The translations under genes were made by a program, and so were the position numbers. The notes below the pieces were generated by a model. The model made no database searches. It was not told where the DNA came from and saw only the letters and a list, made by a program, of their open reading frames with translations. 64,000 nt of DNA from Actinostola sp. cb2023 (lineage: Eukaryota; Cnidaria; Anthozoa; Actiniaria; Actinostolidae): positions 62,001 through 126,000 of the forward strand of contig JAUJYZ010001116.1 in assembly GCA_033675265.1 (NCBI GenBank). The letters are read 5' to 3'. This document shows, piece by piece, positions 49,101 to 59,266 of the stretch (its first letter is position 1; the number at the start of each line of letters is the position of its first letter).

Positions 49101-52100
49101 CAATTTACATACAAGCTAAAGAGGTCTATAGTGTCTAGAGTAATGTGTGTCTTATGGTCATCATGGATTTCATATGTACATCTACTGATATATCCAATAG
49201 AGTCTAGAGTAATGTGTGTCTTATGGTCATCATGGATTTCATATGTACATCTACTGATATATCCAATAGAGTCTAGAGTAATGTGTGTCTTATGGTCATG
49301 GATTTCATATGTACATCTACTGATATATCCAATAGTGTCTAGAGTAATGTGTGTCTTATGGTCATCATGGATTTCATATGTACATCTACTGATATATCCA
49401 ATAGAGTCTAGAGTAATGTGTGTCTTATGGTCATGGATTTCATATGTACATCTACTGATATATCCAATAGAGTCTAGAGTATGTGTAATGTGTGTCTTAT
49501 GGTCATCATGGATTTCATATGTACATCTACTGATATATCCAATAGAGTCTAGAGTAATGTGTGTCTTATGGTCATGGATTTCATATGTACATCTACTGAT
49601 ATATCCAATAGAGTCTAGAGTAATGTGTGTCTTATGGTCATCATGGATTTCATATGTACATCTACTGATATATCCATAGAGTCTAGAGTAATGTGTGTCT
49701 TATGGTCATCATGGATTTCATATGTACATCTACTGATATATCCAATAGAGTCTAGAGTAATGTGTGTCTTATGGTCATCATGGATTTCATATGTACATCT
49801 ACTGATATATCCAATAGAGTCTAGAGTAATGTGTGTCTTATGGTCATCATGGATTTCATATGTACATCTACTGATATATCCAATAGAGTCTAGAGTAATG
49901 TGTGTCTTATGGTCATCATGGATTTCATATGTACATCTACTGATATATCCAATAGAGTCTAGAGTAATGTGTGTCTTATGGTCATCATGGATTTCATATG
50001 TACATCTACTGATATATCCAATAGAGTCTAGAGTAATGTGTGTCTTATGGTCATCATGGATTTCATATGTACATCTACTGATATATCCAATAGTCTAGAG
50101 TAATGTGTGTCTTATGGTCATCATGGATTTCATATGTACATCTACTGATATATCCAATAGAGTCTAGAGTAATGTGTGTCTTATGGTCATCATGGATTTC
50201 ATATGTACATCTACTGATATATCCAATAGAGTCTAGAGTAATGTGTGTCTTATGGTCATCATGGATTTCATATGTACATCTACTGATATATCCAATAGAG
50301 TCTAGAGTAATGTGTGTCTTATGGTCATCATGGATTTCATATGTACATCTACTGATATATCCAATAGAGTCTAGAGTAATGTGTGTCTTATGGTCATCAT
50401 GGATTTCATATGTACATCTACTGATATATCCAATAGAGTCTAGAGTAATGTGTGTCTTATGGTCATCATGGATTTCATATGTACATCTACTGATATATCC
50501 AATAGAGTCTAGAGTAATGTGTGTCTTATGGTCATCATGGATTTCATATGTACATCTACTGATATATCCAATAGAGTCTAGAGTAATGTGTGTCTTATGG
50601 TCATCATGGATTTCATATGTACATCTACTGATATATCCAATAGAGTCTAGAGTAATGTGTGTCTTATGGTCATCATGGATTTCATATGTACATCTACTGA
50701 TATATCCAATAGAGTCTAGAGTAATGTGTGTCTTATGGTCATCATGGATTTCATATGTACATCTACTGATATATCCAATAGAGTCTAGAGTAATGTGTGT
50801 CTTATGGTCATCATGGATTTCATATGTACATCTACTGATATATCCAATAGAGTCTAGAGTAATGTGTGTCTTATGGTCATCATGGATTTCATATGTACAT
50901 CTACTGATATATCCAATAGAGTCTAGAGTAATGTGTGTCTTATGGTCATCATGGATTTCATATGTACATCTACTGATATATCCAATAGAGTCTAGAGTAA
51001 TGTGTGTCTTATGGTCATCATGGATTTCATATGTACATCTACTGATATATCCAATAGAGTCTAGAGTAATGTGTGTCTTATGGTCATCATGGATTTCATA
51101 TGTACATCTACTGATATATCCAATAGAGTCTAGAGTAATGTGTGTCTTATGGTCATCATGGATTTCATATGTACATCTACTGATATATCCAATAGAGTCT
51201 AGAGTAATGTGTGTCTTATGGTCATCATGGATTTCATATGTACATCTACTGATATATCCAATAGAGTCTAGAGTAATGTGTGTCTTATGGTCATCATGGA
51301 TTTCATATGTACATCTACTGATATATCCAATAGAGTCTAGAGTAATGTGTGTCTTATGGTCATCATGGATTTCATATGTACATCTACTGATATATCCAAT
51401 AGAGTCTAGAGTAATGTGTGTCTTATGGTCATCATGGATTTCATATGTACATCTACTGATATATCCAATAGAGTCTAGAGTAATGTGTGTCTTATCTTCA
51501 AGGCATTCAGCGTCACTTTGGCCAATACCAAGAACAGAGGCAGCTGTATCTAGAATGATGGCGTCATGGAACCAAGTACTCACTCACAACGGCTGCTCAT
51601 CACTCATCAAAGCTGGTGAGATTGTTATGAACACAAGTCACATTATGGCCCACATTATGGAACAATAATAATTTTGTGCATAAAACCTGTCGCCATGAAT
51701 GCTTGTTGCTATGAATACATCTCACAATATATACTTGTTGCCATGGTTTCATGTTATCATGACATGGCCAGCCTTTTCTATATTGAATGATGGTTGCCAT
51801 GGATACCTCTCACATCAGATACATGTTACCATGGATACATGTTACTATAGAAACATGTGACCTTGGAAACATGTTACCATGGATACATGTTACCATGGAT
51901 ACACGACCACCCTTTTCTATGTCAGTAATGGTTGCCATGGATACCTGTCACCATGGGCACCTGTCATCTTTGACAAAGTTTGATTACTCTCTCTAAAGAA
52001 TTTCTTTGATCATCATTTCTAGGTGCAACTGGCATTGCTCAAGCCATGACTCTAAGCTTTGGTGGCCTTCAGTTTTCTGCTGGTTTATTTGAATTTGCAG

Positions 52101-53446
52101 CCAACCCTGCCTCCCTCCACACTAGTGTAACATTCCGTCATATTCATTTGTACAAAGGAATATATATCAATGTGTCTGTCATAATCAATGAGCATACTGG
52201 ACATGCTGAGAAACTGGTTATTAAATCCAACCTAGGTGACGACAAGACTCCTCTTTATGCTTGTGAAGCAGGATGTCAATATGAACCAGTACAGTTAGGG
52301 TAGGTACACTATTCAAATAGATATTACCATAGTTCCCTTCCCTTCCCTTCCCTTCCCTTCCCTTCCCTTCCCTTCCCTTCCCTTCCCTTCCCTTCCCTTC
52401 CCTTCCCTTCCCTTCCCTTCCCTTCCCTCCCCTCCCCTCCCCTCCCCTTCCTTTCCTTTCCCTTCCCTTCCCTTCCCTTCCCTTCCCTTCCTCCCTTTCC
52501 TTTCCTTTCCCTTCCCTTCCCTTTCCTTTCCCTTCCCTTTCCCTTTCCTTTCCTTTCCTTCCCTTTCCTTTCCTTTCCTTCCCTTTCTCTTCCCTTCCCT
52601 TTCCTTTCCTTTCTCTTCCCTTCCCTTTCCTTCCCTTCCCTTCCCTTTCCTTCCCTTCCCTTCCCTTTCCTTCCCTTCCCTTTCCTTCCCTTCCCTTTCT
52701 CTTCCCTTCCCTTCCCTTTCTCTTCCCTTCCCTTCCCTTTTCCACAGGAACACCATGGTGCTACACAGGCTAAGCTAAGCTGTGTTGTTGTTTGATTTAT
52801 AAAATGTCTTTATTTCAGGTTAACTCAAGTAGTATTCCCAGTACGTATGACTAAGCCTGTCACCCCTATACTATACATATCAAAGAGTAAAAGCCAGCTT
52901 GAGAATATAAAGAAGAACGTTTTTATCAAAGATGCACATGAAGGTAAATATACTTCACCCAATACCAATCAAGTACTGAAGACTTTGAAGAGCATTTGCA
53001 CAACTCTTCTCATTTTATTAGTAAGAAAGTGTGTTGTGTGCGGACTGCAGAAACAATATATTATGTTGGATTGGTTTTTACGATTTTTAGGGTTTTATAT
53101 TTATTATTATCATATGACCCGCCCTGCTCGCGCGCTCTTAATAAAATCTTCGGAAAAAGTCACGTGATGGGGGCCGGACGGCTTTGCTCGAGCGGGCCTG
53201 AGAAACCCGTCCGGTATATTGGGTATATGCGATATATGGGGTATACTACAGGTCAAGTTACTGATGATATCCTTTATTCACACAGAATCCTTGAGGCACC
53301 ACCACATGTTCCACCACGTAGGACTTCCCGCCAAGTTCTGGGTGTCCATAGTATTTCTAATAGTAGCTTTTCATTTGTATCTAGTTAAACTTATTTACTA
53401 TGAATGCTTCAAGGAACCTATCAAATCTAAAATCTATGTCAGCTAA
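40191..53446 (+). CDS. KIAA2013: KIAA2013-like single-chain membrane protein, 14 exons
   Basis: Orthologue of vertebrate KIAA2013, a conserved membrane protein of unknown function. Exons: 40191-40312, 40881-41009, 41086-41211, 41467-41525, 42245-42337, 42595-42668, 43731-43868, 46744-46849, 46937-47005, 48490-48689, 51503-51615, 52023-52299, 52819-52943, 53286-53446. All joins are in phase and leave 596 codons with stop TAA; human is 634. Seen: an N-terminal hydrophobic anchor (LIFGFLVLFLIW), then HCFGGPPTMHSASLWP, LIKAGATGIAQAMTLSFGGL, YACEAGCQYEPVQL and MTKPVTPILYIS, and a second membrane segment near the C-terminus (FWVSIVFLIVAFHLYLV) followed by KLIYYE. The last acceptor is set at 53285 because only this frame gives the conserved membrane segment. 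The start-codon exon is unresolved. Introns hold six arrays and several MITEs; no exon is broken. Confidence 0.93.
40361..40487. mobile_element. Small inverted-repeat element in KIAA2013 intron 1
   Basis: TTAGGCCTAGTTCA at the left and TGAACTAGGCCTTA at the right, with CGTGCT(A)ATCATGAGCC inside. Typical MITE size. Confidence 0.7.
40645..40803. mobile_element. Second small inverted-repeat element in intron 1
   Basis: CTCAGGGCCGTACA at the left and TGTACGGCCCTGAG at the right are perfect inverted ends around ~130 bp. GGGGGGCAG / CTGTCCCCCC adds to the inner stem. Confidence 0.8.
41235..41372. mobile_element. Second copy of the 13772-14096 element family
   Basis: ACTATGATATAATGCATGCT, CTGATTGGCCAAAGGAT, CGCGCAGATATTCAAC and CAAAATTGAAAACTTGCCT match 13772-13910. 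This is a truncated copy in KIAA2013 intron 3. Confidence 0.8.
41692..42022. mobile_element. Fold-back element of ~330 bp
   Basis: The left end AAGGTGCAGCTGTAATACGG and the right end CGTATTACCGCACCTT are inverted. The arms (~150 bp) are full of TTGTTGC/GCAACAA words, and the loop is near 41850. Open frames on both strands (128 and 98 codons) come from this palindrome. It is in KIAA2013 intron 4. Confidence 0.9.
42272..42530 (+). repeat. 131-bp tandem duplication across KIAA2013 exon 5 donor
   Basis: The second copy (42403 onward) repeats the last 66 nt of exon 5, including ACCAATCATGCG|GTAGGT, and ~65 bp of intron. It has a usable donor but no acceptor, so it is not an independent exon. Confidence 0.93.
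42715..42852. mobile_element. Inverted-repeat element in KIAA2013 intron 6
   Basis: CGGTCGGGTGGTCCGGATA and GGGAAAACTGTG at the left pair with CACAGTTTTTCCC and TATCCGGATCGACC at the right. Short loop around 42775. Confidence 0.75.
43260..43485. mobile_element. MITE related to the 14341 element
   Basis: ACAGTCGTTTTCGTATGAGTGGGA at its left end (43263) and CACTCATATGCAAACGACT at its right are inverted. The interior carries ATTCTGATTGG and TGATTGGTTGAAT, as in the 14341-14546 copy. Confidence 0.75.
43484..43672 (+). repeat. 48-bp tandem repeat, ~4 copies, seeded at a MITE end
   Basis: The unit is AAAACGACTCTGTCTCTGAC + AAGTGATGTACAGTACATGT + ATGCTGTG. The first unit includes the last bases of the neighbouring MITE (AACGACTC). 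48 is a multiple of three, so frames stay open on both strands. It lies 58 bp before exon 7. Confidence 0.93.
43815..44785 (+). repeat. ~71-bp minisatellite made from KIAA2013 exon 7 end and donor
   Basis: About 14 units. The first unit is the coding 3' end of exon 7 itself (GTTACCATAGTAACCACAAA, GACACCCAGTAA, CTCACTGTTAATGGCAGAGG) plus the donor GTATGT and ~15 bp of intron. Units 1-2 keep GTATGT and most later units read GTTTGT. Unit lengths of 70-72 bp would shift frame if read through. Confidence 0.95.
45135..45505. mobile_element. Two adjoining inverted-repeat elements
   Basis: 45135-45265 has TTATTAGTCGGCTAAGCA against TGCTTAGCTGACTAATAA, with CGTATTTTGGCTCG-type words inside. 45265-45505 has CAGCAATATGCAGAAATTCTGAT against ATCAGAATTTCTGTATATTGCTG and ACCTACTTAAAA against TTTTAAGTAGGT. 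The second element directly follows the first. Confidence 0.8.
45540..46207 (+). repeat. 82-bp tandem repeat, ~8 copies, containing a MITE terminus
   Basis: The unit contains GTATTAGATGCTTAGCTGAC + TAATAA, identical to the right end of the element at 45135-45265, plus AACTATAATATGTTAAATAT and AATGAACTATAGTATGGTGA. Copies are nearly identical apart from a 3-bp insertion at 45965. Confidence 0.93.
46208..46743. other. KIAA2013 intron 7, right part; nothing recognised
   Basis: A short direct repeat (GCCGTATTACCATAGTTCTA, twice at 46313-46356) is the only structure seen before exon 8. Confidence 0.4.
47011..48417 (+). repeat. 17-bp minisatellite, ~80 copies, filling KIAA2013 intron 9
   Basis: The unit is GACACCTTGCTATTGCA, with C/A variants and occasional truncated units. 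It starts 6 bp after the exon 9 donor (47005|47006). Each unit contains TGCTATTGCAG, which looks like a 3' splice site. The 444- and 465-codon frames are artefacts: 17 is not a multiple of three, but none of the three frames of the unit contains a stop. Confidence 0.97.
48712..48830 (+). repeat. (CAT)n-rich microsatellite in KIAA2013 intron 10
   Basis: Interrupted ATC/CAT runs directly after exon 10. Confidence 0.85.
48905..49128. mobile_element. MITE inserted in a unit of the 69-bp repeat
   Basis: TAGACCTCTTTAACTTCATA at the left and GCTAAAGAGGTCTATA at the right are inverted, with CATGTGATGTAAACATGG / ATGTTTACATCACATG and CTCTGGAGAAT inside. It is the same family as 33700-33898. Left of it stands an old diverged unit of the 69-bp array (GATCATCATGGATTTCATAT ... 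GATATATCCAATAG), showing that the unit predates the insertion. Confidence 0.88.
49129..51494 (+). repeat. 69-bp minisatellite, ~34 copies, ending at KIAA2013 exon 11
   Basis: The unit is AGTCTAGAGTAATGTGTGTC + TTATGGTCATCATGGATTTC + ATATGTACATCTACTGATAT + ATCCAATAG. Early units include 66-bp forms lacking ATC; from ~49690 on they are almost identical. 69 is 23 codons, so both strands stay open for more than 500 codons. The last unit is cut by the acceptor CTTATCTTCAAG| at 51502. Confidence 0.97.
51730..51965 (+). repeat. Degenerate short repeats (CCATGGATACATGTTA)n
   Basis: Words of the form TTACCATGGATACATGT recur with variation through KIAA2013 intron 11. Frames are not coding. Confidence 0.8.
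52333..52741 (+). repeat. (TTCCC)n pyrimidine microsatellite in KIAA2013 intron 12
   Basis: About 400 bp of CCCTT/CCTTT pentamers. Minus-strand frames give Gly-Lys-Glu-Arg strings (174 and 147 codons) and are artefacts. The strand is pure polypyrimidine, so triplex (H-DNA) formation is possible. Confidence 0.97.
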
Positions 53447-53644
53447 CAACAAAGCCAGCGTTCCCTATTGCTTGTTCAGGCTTGCCGCTGACCACGAGGA
53501 ACGAAGGCTTTGGGGGTGAAAATATTGACATTTTAGGGGATAATTTCCCACGCGCATGCACATTTTTGTTTTCCTTGACGGTAGCAAGAAAACGAAGTAA
53601 TTTCGCAAGACTGGGACGTACAATCGTTTGCCAAATAGCTTGAC

Positions 53645-53900
53645 ACACTTTACGGCCTAGGGCAAACGTCGAACTAACCATGAGCTTAATCCATAGTCCA
53701 GTCGAACCTATTAATTTTGAAATAGGCTCATGGTTAGAACGATGTTGTGTCGGTTTGAACTGAAAAGGCGTTTGCCGTGCCGATTGTGGCAAAGTCGCTA
53801 CAGAGTCGTAATTTCCGACTTGGCTTGAACCTATTTCAAAATTAATAGGTTCGACTGAATAAGTTCATGGTTCGACGTTTGCCCTAGGCCAAAGAGTGTG
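53645..53900. mobile_element. MITE with nested palindrome
   Basis: GGCCTAGGGCAAACGTCGAAC at the left and GTTCGACGTTTGCCCTAGGCC at the right are perfect inverted ends. Inside, TCGAACCTATTAATTTTGAA at 53702 is matched by TTTCAAAATTAATAGGTTCGA at 53828. Confidence 0.9.
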
Positions 53901-55466
53901 AGACACTTTTTTGAGCGCACAAATTTCGGTTTCTTAATCCCCCCCCCCTCCCCCTCCTTCAATGTTGGTTGAGAGCAATGTCGATCTACTTCGTCGTGTT
54001 CACTACTCAATATTGTATGGGGTTTAGTAGTTGTATGAGAAATATTTCAGGCGCAGCGTCACATTTCTGAAATATTGGTATAAAAACCTATTTGTGTCAA
54101 GTATTTTGCATACGACTGTAGGAAGTGAGGTACTTTATGCGTGGGGGCGGAAGACCAACTCGGAAGCTGTGTTGAGTTCTAGTTACTGACAGCTAGTAAT
54201 GTTTAATGACTTCCAAGATGGATTATCAAGCGATTGAAGTGAAGTACTTAACTGTGAATGAGGGGGATGTAATAAGTACATAAGGAGATAGAAAAGAATG
54301 TTTTTTAAACCAATATCATAGTCGATTACAAAATCGATCAATTTTCAATTTGATACAAAACAATGATCAAAGCATTCATATTTAAGTATTTAAACTATTG
54401 TTAATTCTGTAGATTATTGACAGTGGAGTGACAAAGCAATAATGGTTATCGAGAATAAGTTCGCACCCTTTGACTGTTATTTCCAGGCGTTATGTCATTC
54501 TTACGTTTGCACCGACGATATCATCGCTGTAGATATGAACACGCTTGCAATACGTAGCAATGAGACTCGTCCATGCAGACATAGCGTCTTTCCTAGAGGT
54601 GTGTTACAGGCCTAAAACTGAGTTTTGCGTTTTTGACTGATAGTGTGTCTTTTAGAGAGCGGGTACCCTGTGTGACCTGTGTATGGGTGAACCCCACAGG
54701 TGTTGGGTACCCTGTGTATACGAGAACCCCCACACCTGTTCAAAACTAAAGAGATAAAACATACAATGACGAAAGGAAATAATTACACTTTATAATGAAC
54801 TCTGTATTCACAACTGTAGAAAATGTTTATAAAATGGAATAAAAGATAAATTTTAAAACTGAAATGATTTTTATTAACAGTTTTTATTCAATATCCTTGT
54901 AGTGTAGGGCATCTGGTGCCTGGGCAATGTCATGTATATTCAATACACACTTGAAATGTTAACAGACAACGACTACTTTCACCTTTTCAAGAAAGACAAA
55001 AGTAAATTCTTCCAGTAATGACGATAGTTATTGTTCAAAATCACAAGAAGTGCACTGTGTCTGCTGACTCGAAATACTAAAAAATCATTCTGATATTGAA
55101 AATATGGCGACAGGAAATTGGATTTTGAAACTCGCTCTTGCTTCATTGAAATATCGTTGACCCAGCTGTCCCTAGATGACTTGGTTCACTTGAAATGGCA
55201 CTTGATTGCTATGGAGACCAGCTTTTCGTTCATTGGGTGTCTGGTGGAATATTTCTAATGCTCCGTACTGTGAGACTGAAACTCCGTTAACCTTTTCTTC
55301 GTTCATTTTCAGTAAAGAAATCACTTTCGACAACCGTACTGCTTCGGTTTTGATGTGAGTTTACGCGGTTAACGTGTGTGGGAAGTTCTTGAACGTCATA
55401 TTTTATTGATAGCTTCATTTAACGTTTTCTTGGTCAAATAAACGAGTTAAGAAGGACTACTAAGTA
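53901..55466. other. No gene seen
   Basis: A C-run (53939-53955) and a short direct repeat GGGTACCCTGTGT (54661 and 54706) are the only structures noted. No exon was recognised on either strand. Confidence 0.4.
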
Positions 55467-55534
55467 ATGGACGATGTATTTAGCTTGCTCCCTGGAATCC
55501 AGTGTCTTCGCAGACTAGGTGAGCAACACAGCTG
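55467..55534 (+). CDS. Possible first coding exon of an unknown gene
   Basis: ATG at 55467 opens MDDVFSLLPGIQCLRRLG and continues to a strong donor, AGCTG|GTAAGTTT (55534|55535). I do not recognise the peptide and could not find a following exon with matching phase before the RP2-like exon. It could equally be chance. Confidence 0.2.
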
Positions 55535-55844
55535 GTAAGTTTAACTTTCAAAACGTCGCTAGTATAAATGGTTTTCATAGAATATATATAATATAATATA
55601 TATAGTAAGTTCATCCTACACCTGCCCCGGTACAAGCTAATCAAACCATTTCGCTTGCATAACGTTATTGAAAACTGATTAAATATTTAAAGTTCAAATC
55701 CTTAAAATAATGTTTCAATGACTAGTATTGATATTGACTTGATGAAAATAACAATATTTCCTATATGAAGGGACTAGAGGTAGATATGATGATACGGTAT
55801 ACCCCTCACTGTTAATCAATTAGTCGTTTATATATAGAGGTTAT

Positions 55845-55983
55845 ATTACACGGGTAGTTGGGTAATACGGCTGGATATTTTTACGAGTCATGCCGTATTT
55901 TGACGAGCCGGAGGTGAGTCAAAATACAAATAGACGAGTCAAAATGTCCAGCCGTATTACCCAACTACCCGTGTAATAAGTTG
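55845..55983. mobile_element. MITE / palindrome
   Basis: TTACACGGGTAGTTGGGTAA + TACGGCTGGA at the left and TCCAGCCGTATTACCCAACT + ACCCGTGTAA at the right form a 30-bp perfect terminal stem. GTATTTTGAC-type words lie inside. Confidence 0.9.
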
Positions 55984-56911
55984 TTTATTGCACAACAACA
56001 AAATTAATGAAAATACCGTATTTTTCTCTGTACTGATATAAAAAGCGAGCGCGCGCGCAAAACCGGTTTTTTTCTAAAACGTGTAATACGCTGTCATATT
56101 TGTACACTGTACTCGTATTTGTACTGTAAGATTACAAGTTGTGCAATAAGACTACTATTTTGAGTTTCCTAACTTATTAAATGAAGCAAAATTTACAAAC
56201 AACAAACGTAAGACTAAAATAACCATTATACTAAATATTTCTACCAACTTTGCTGGCGTTAACCCGCTTTAAGGGGAATTTTCGATTATTTAATTACCCA
56301 TAATGCACCCGATATATTGATATATATTTCGTAGCGGCCAGAATTTTTGCAAATGACTGTATTTATACCTTATGTGGTTGTGGATGGTTTAGGCCATTAA
56401 ACCGGCCAACAATGACAGGGTTTCACTGAGCTATGAATGCAGTCCCTTTAAACCATATTCCCATCATGCTCTATGGCCGCATAGCATTGACGCGGGGCAA
56501 AGCCTGTGCAGTTTCTACTAGCAAACCATGCAACTACAAAATGAACGATTTATTCCTTAATAATAATTCCTTTCAAGAAATCTAATGTTATATTCTAACG
56601 TAGGCTTGTAAACGCTGATCTCCTGGAGTTATCACTTTCATCGTTACAGCGGCAATCAGGCGTCCAGCCGATCACCCCCGGGCGATGAACATACACTTGC
56701 ATTGATATCCGGCCTAACAGCTTTACTCATGCATTTGTTTCACTTACTGATAAAATCCCTTAATTAATGACTGCTGTTGTTTATCTAAAAGCTGAGACGA
56801 AAATGAAATGACGGAAAAACTGAGTCATGATAATTAACGTGAAATTTTCGCGTATCATAAGCAATATCGGCCTACACTTTTTTAGCTGAGTAGATTTGTA
56901 AACTAATCCTT

Positions 56912-57058
56912 ATAGAGTGCAAACCATATGTCCGTGAAACAGTACTAACTAATTAGTACTAAATAGCACTGATGAAACAATAGAAAACAATAGAGATAAC
57001 ACTATTTAGTACTATTTAGAAATAGCACTATTTCACGGACATATGGTTTGCACTCTAC
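56912..57058. mobile_element. MITE / palindrome
   Basis: TAGAGTGCAAACCATATGTC + CGTGAAA at the left is matched by TTTCACGGACATATGGTTTG + CACTCTA at the right. AGTACTAAATAG / CTATTTAGTACT lies inside. Confidence 0.9.
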
Positions 57059-57765
57059 AATACAATATAACAATACAATAGAGGTATATAAGTTCAGGAT
57101 GCAAATGAATTCAACAACAATAAAACAATAAAAGCAGAAGCGTGTACATAAACTAGCGCGAGTATAAATAAAGAAAACAGGCTGCCGATCCTAAAAGGAA
57201 GGAGGTAATCCTATGTAAAAACTGATCAAAATGATCGACCAGGTTACAAAAAAACATGGGACAAAAGCAACAAATTTGTAATCGTAATAATGTTTTTCTT
57301 CGCATTCTTTCTTTCTTTCTTTCCTTCTTTCCTTCTTTCCTTCTTTTTATCTATCTTTTCTTTCTTTTTCTTCAGTTTCAGCTTTCTTCAGTCTTTGTAT
57401 GGCTTTCTAGTATAATAATATAATTATCTTTAATCAGGCTGAACCCTTCTTTTTTTCTTATTCTTCTTTACTATCTCGATATCTTTCTTACTCCACCTGC
57501 TTCTATGTATTTTAATATCATATCTTTTTTTCTCCTATTTTACGATTTTCTTGATTCTATCAGATTCTATGAGATTATGCAAATGACTAGGCCCAGTCTA
57601 CTAAACAACGCTCGTCTGTTTAGTAAGCGTGGTTACTATCACCAAGAGGAAGGGCGTCTTTCATCTCGTATTTTATCCATTTTTCGTCGATATTTCGTCC
57701 ACTTTTATTCATGAAAATCTGGTGTGGTTGTGCCGTTTAATTTATAAAATACTTTAATACGTAAA
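57059..57765. other. Upstream region of RP2-like exon; pyrimidine tract
   Basis: A (TTTC)n/TTCC tract lies at 57305-57400. The rest shows no exon. The part just before 57766 is likely the promoter and 5' UTR of the RP2-like gene. Confidence 0.4.
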
Positions 57766-58013
57766 ATGGGTTGTTTGCCATCGAAAAAGGGCGAAAAACT
57801 GGAAGACGAAGAGCCTAAAGTGTTCAGCTGGCAAGTAGCTAGAGGACTGGTTTCTTCGTGAGTTCAAACTAATTTGTCTGCTTTGAACTGTACAGGGATC
57901 GACAAGATCGACCAGATCCTAAAGACTTTACAATAGCAGATCTTAAAGATCAAACATCAGGACGATTACCTGGCAAAGTGAACGGTCAACAGTTTATTAT
58001 TCGAGATTGCCAG
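57766..58013 (+). CDS. RP2: RP2-like (TBCC-domain) protein, exons 1-2 only
   Basis: RP2 is a membrane-anchored GAP for ARL3 that acts at the cilium base. Exon 1 starts at ATG 57766 with MGCLPSKKG, keeping Gly2/Cys3 for myristoylation and palmitoylation. Exon 2 (57896-58013) codes DRQDRPDPKDF, DLKDQTSGRLPGKVNGQQFI and IRDCQ, the start of the TBCC beta-helix. Two donors fit exon 1 in the same phase: a GC donor at 57830|57831 (TG|GCAAGT), which gives FSW-DRQD as in vertebrate RP2 (YSWDQ), or GT at 57857|57858, which adds 9 residues. The remaining RP2 exons (rest of TBCC, NDK-like C-terminus) were not found. Exon 2 ends in phase 0, as required by the exon at 61147. It may be a truncated gene, a fragment, or the 5' end of a chimera. 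Confidence 0.8.
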
Positions 58014-58693
58014 GTGCGTGTATCAACTATTAAACTTTAACTAGTCGTTTCTGGTAGAAAGTGAAGTGCTGCGAGTTGTGCACTGCCGTACATGGTAACA
58101 CATAAAAGTGAAATGTAGCTTTCAATGCATACATGTGGCTGTCCCTTGTCAGCAAGGCATATTTGTGGTAAAATAAAATAATAAAATGCAGTATAATAAT
58201 AATAATAACTTTATTACTGTGTCATGTGTTCTAACTTACAAGAAACTAATTCGAGACACCTATCTATACCCACTAAAATCCCTAACCCCTCCCATAGCTC
58301 TACTGATTCTCATTTCCACCCTTGTCCCCATTGTTCCCACAGGAAAAAATAACCAAAAACCAAACATGATTTTAGCTGGATTTTTACTGGATTTTATGAA
58401 ATCCATGTTTAATAAAAATACAATGCTGGTTTTTATCTGTATATTTCTTCAAAATTATTTCACATTAATGAAAAACAGGGAAAATCCTATGCTGGATTTT
58501 TTTAAATCCTGATTAAAATTGTATTTATAATAAAACAAGTCTATTATTGTAGAAAACCAGATGTGGTTTTCTGATTAATTAAAGTATAAATATCCAAGTG
58601 TGGTTACAAACACTTTCCAGGTAAGGATTTCCCATAATCCAACTTGGTTCAATAGAAAACCAGACCTGGAAAATCTTAACATTAAGGCCAAGT

Positions 58694-59266
58694 TAAAATA
58701 CAGTTATGGTTTGTCACTTGGTTTTCCAAATATCCTGCTTTTAAATGTCCAGACTTGGAAAACACATTTATGAAATAAGGATTTTCTCATTTTCCAAACT
58801 TGGTTCAATTGAAAAACAACTCTGGATTTATAGTAAACATGGATTCTCTCAAATCAAGCTAAAATACAGTTATGGTTTGTCACTTGGTTTTCCAAATATC
58901 CTGCTTTTAAATGTCCAGACTTGGAAAACACATTTATGAAATAAGGATTTTCTCATTTTCCAAACTTGGTTCAATTGAAAAACAACTCTGGATTTATAGT
59001 AAACATGGATTCTCTCAAATCAAGCTAAAATACAGTTATGGTTTGTCACTTGGTTTTCCAAATATCCTGCTTTTAAATGTCCAGACTTGGAAAACACATT
59101 TATGAAATAAGGATTTTCTCATTTTCCAAACTTGGTTCAATTGAAAAACAACTCTGGATTTATAGTAAACATGGATTCTCTCAAATCAAGCTAAAATACA
59201 GTTATGGTTTGTCACTTGGTTTTCCAAATATCCTGCTTTTAAATGTCCAGACTTGGAAAACACATT
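58694..59266 (+). repeat. 166-bp tandem repeat, ~3.5 copies
   Basis: Units start at about 58694, 58860, 59026 and 59192, with the motif ACAGTTATGGTTTGTCACTT and TGTCCAGACTTGGAAAACAC. They appear identical. The surrounding 58360-59350 uses similar words (TGGTTTTCC, GACCTGGAAAA), suggesting older diverged copies. The 64-codon frames are repeat translations. Confidence 0.93.

Noticed and set aside
50075..51668. Open frames of 502 (minus) and 521 (plus) codons
   Set aside because: They are the 69-bp satellite read in frames without stops; 69 is divisible by three. No start context or domain. Only the last ~38 codons of the plus frame are real exon.
52221..52756. Gly-Lys-Glu-Arg rich proteins on the minus strand
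   Set aside because: Translation of the (TTCCC)n tract in a KIAA2013 intron.
53219..53388. Alternative last KIAA2013 exon starting at 53250
   Set aside because: It joins in phase but gives a tail without a membrane segment. The acceptor at 53285 yields the conserved hydrophobic segment and KLIYYE.
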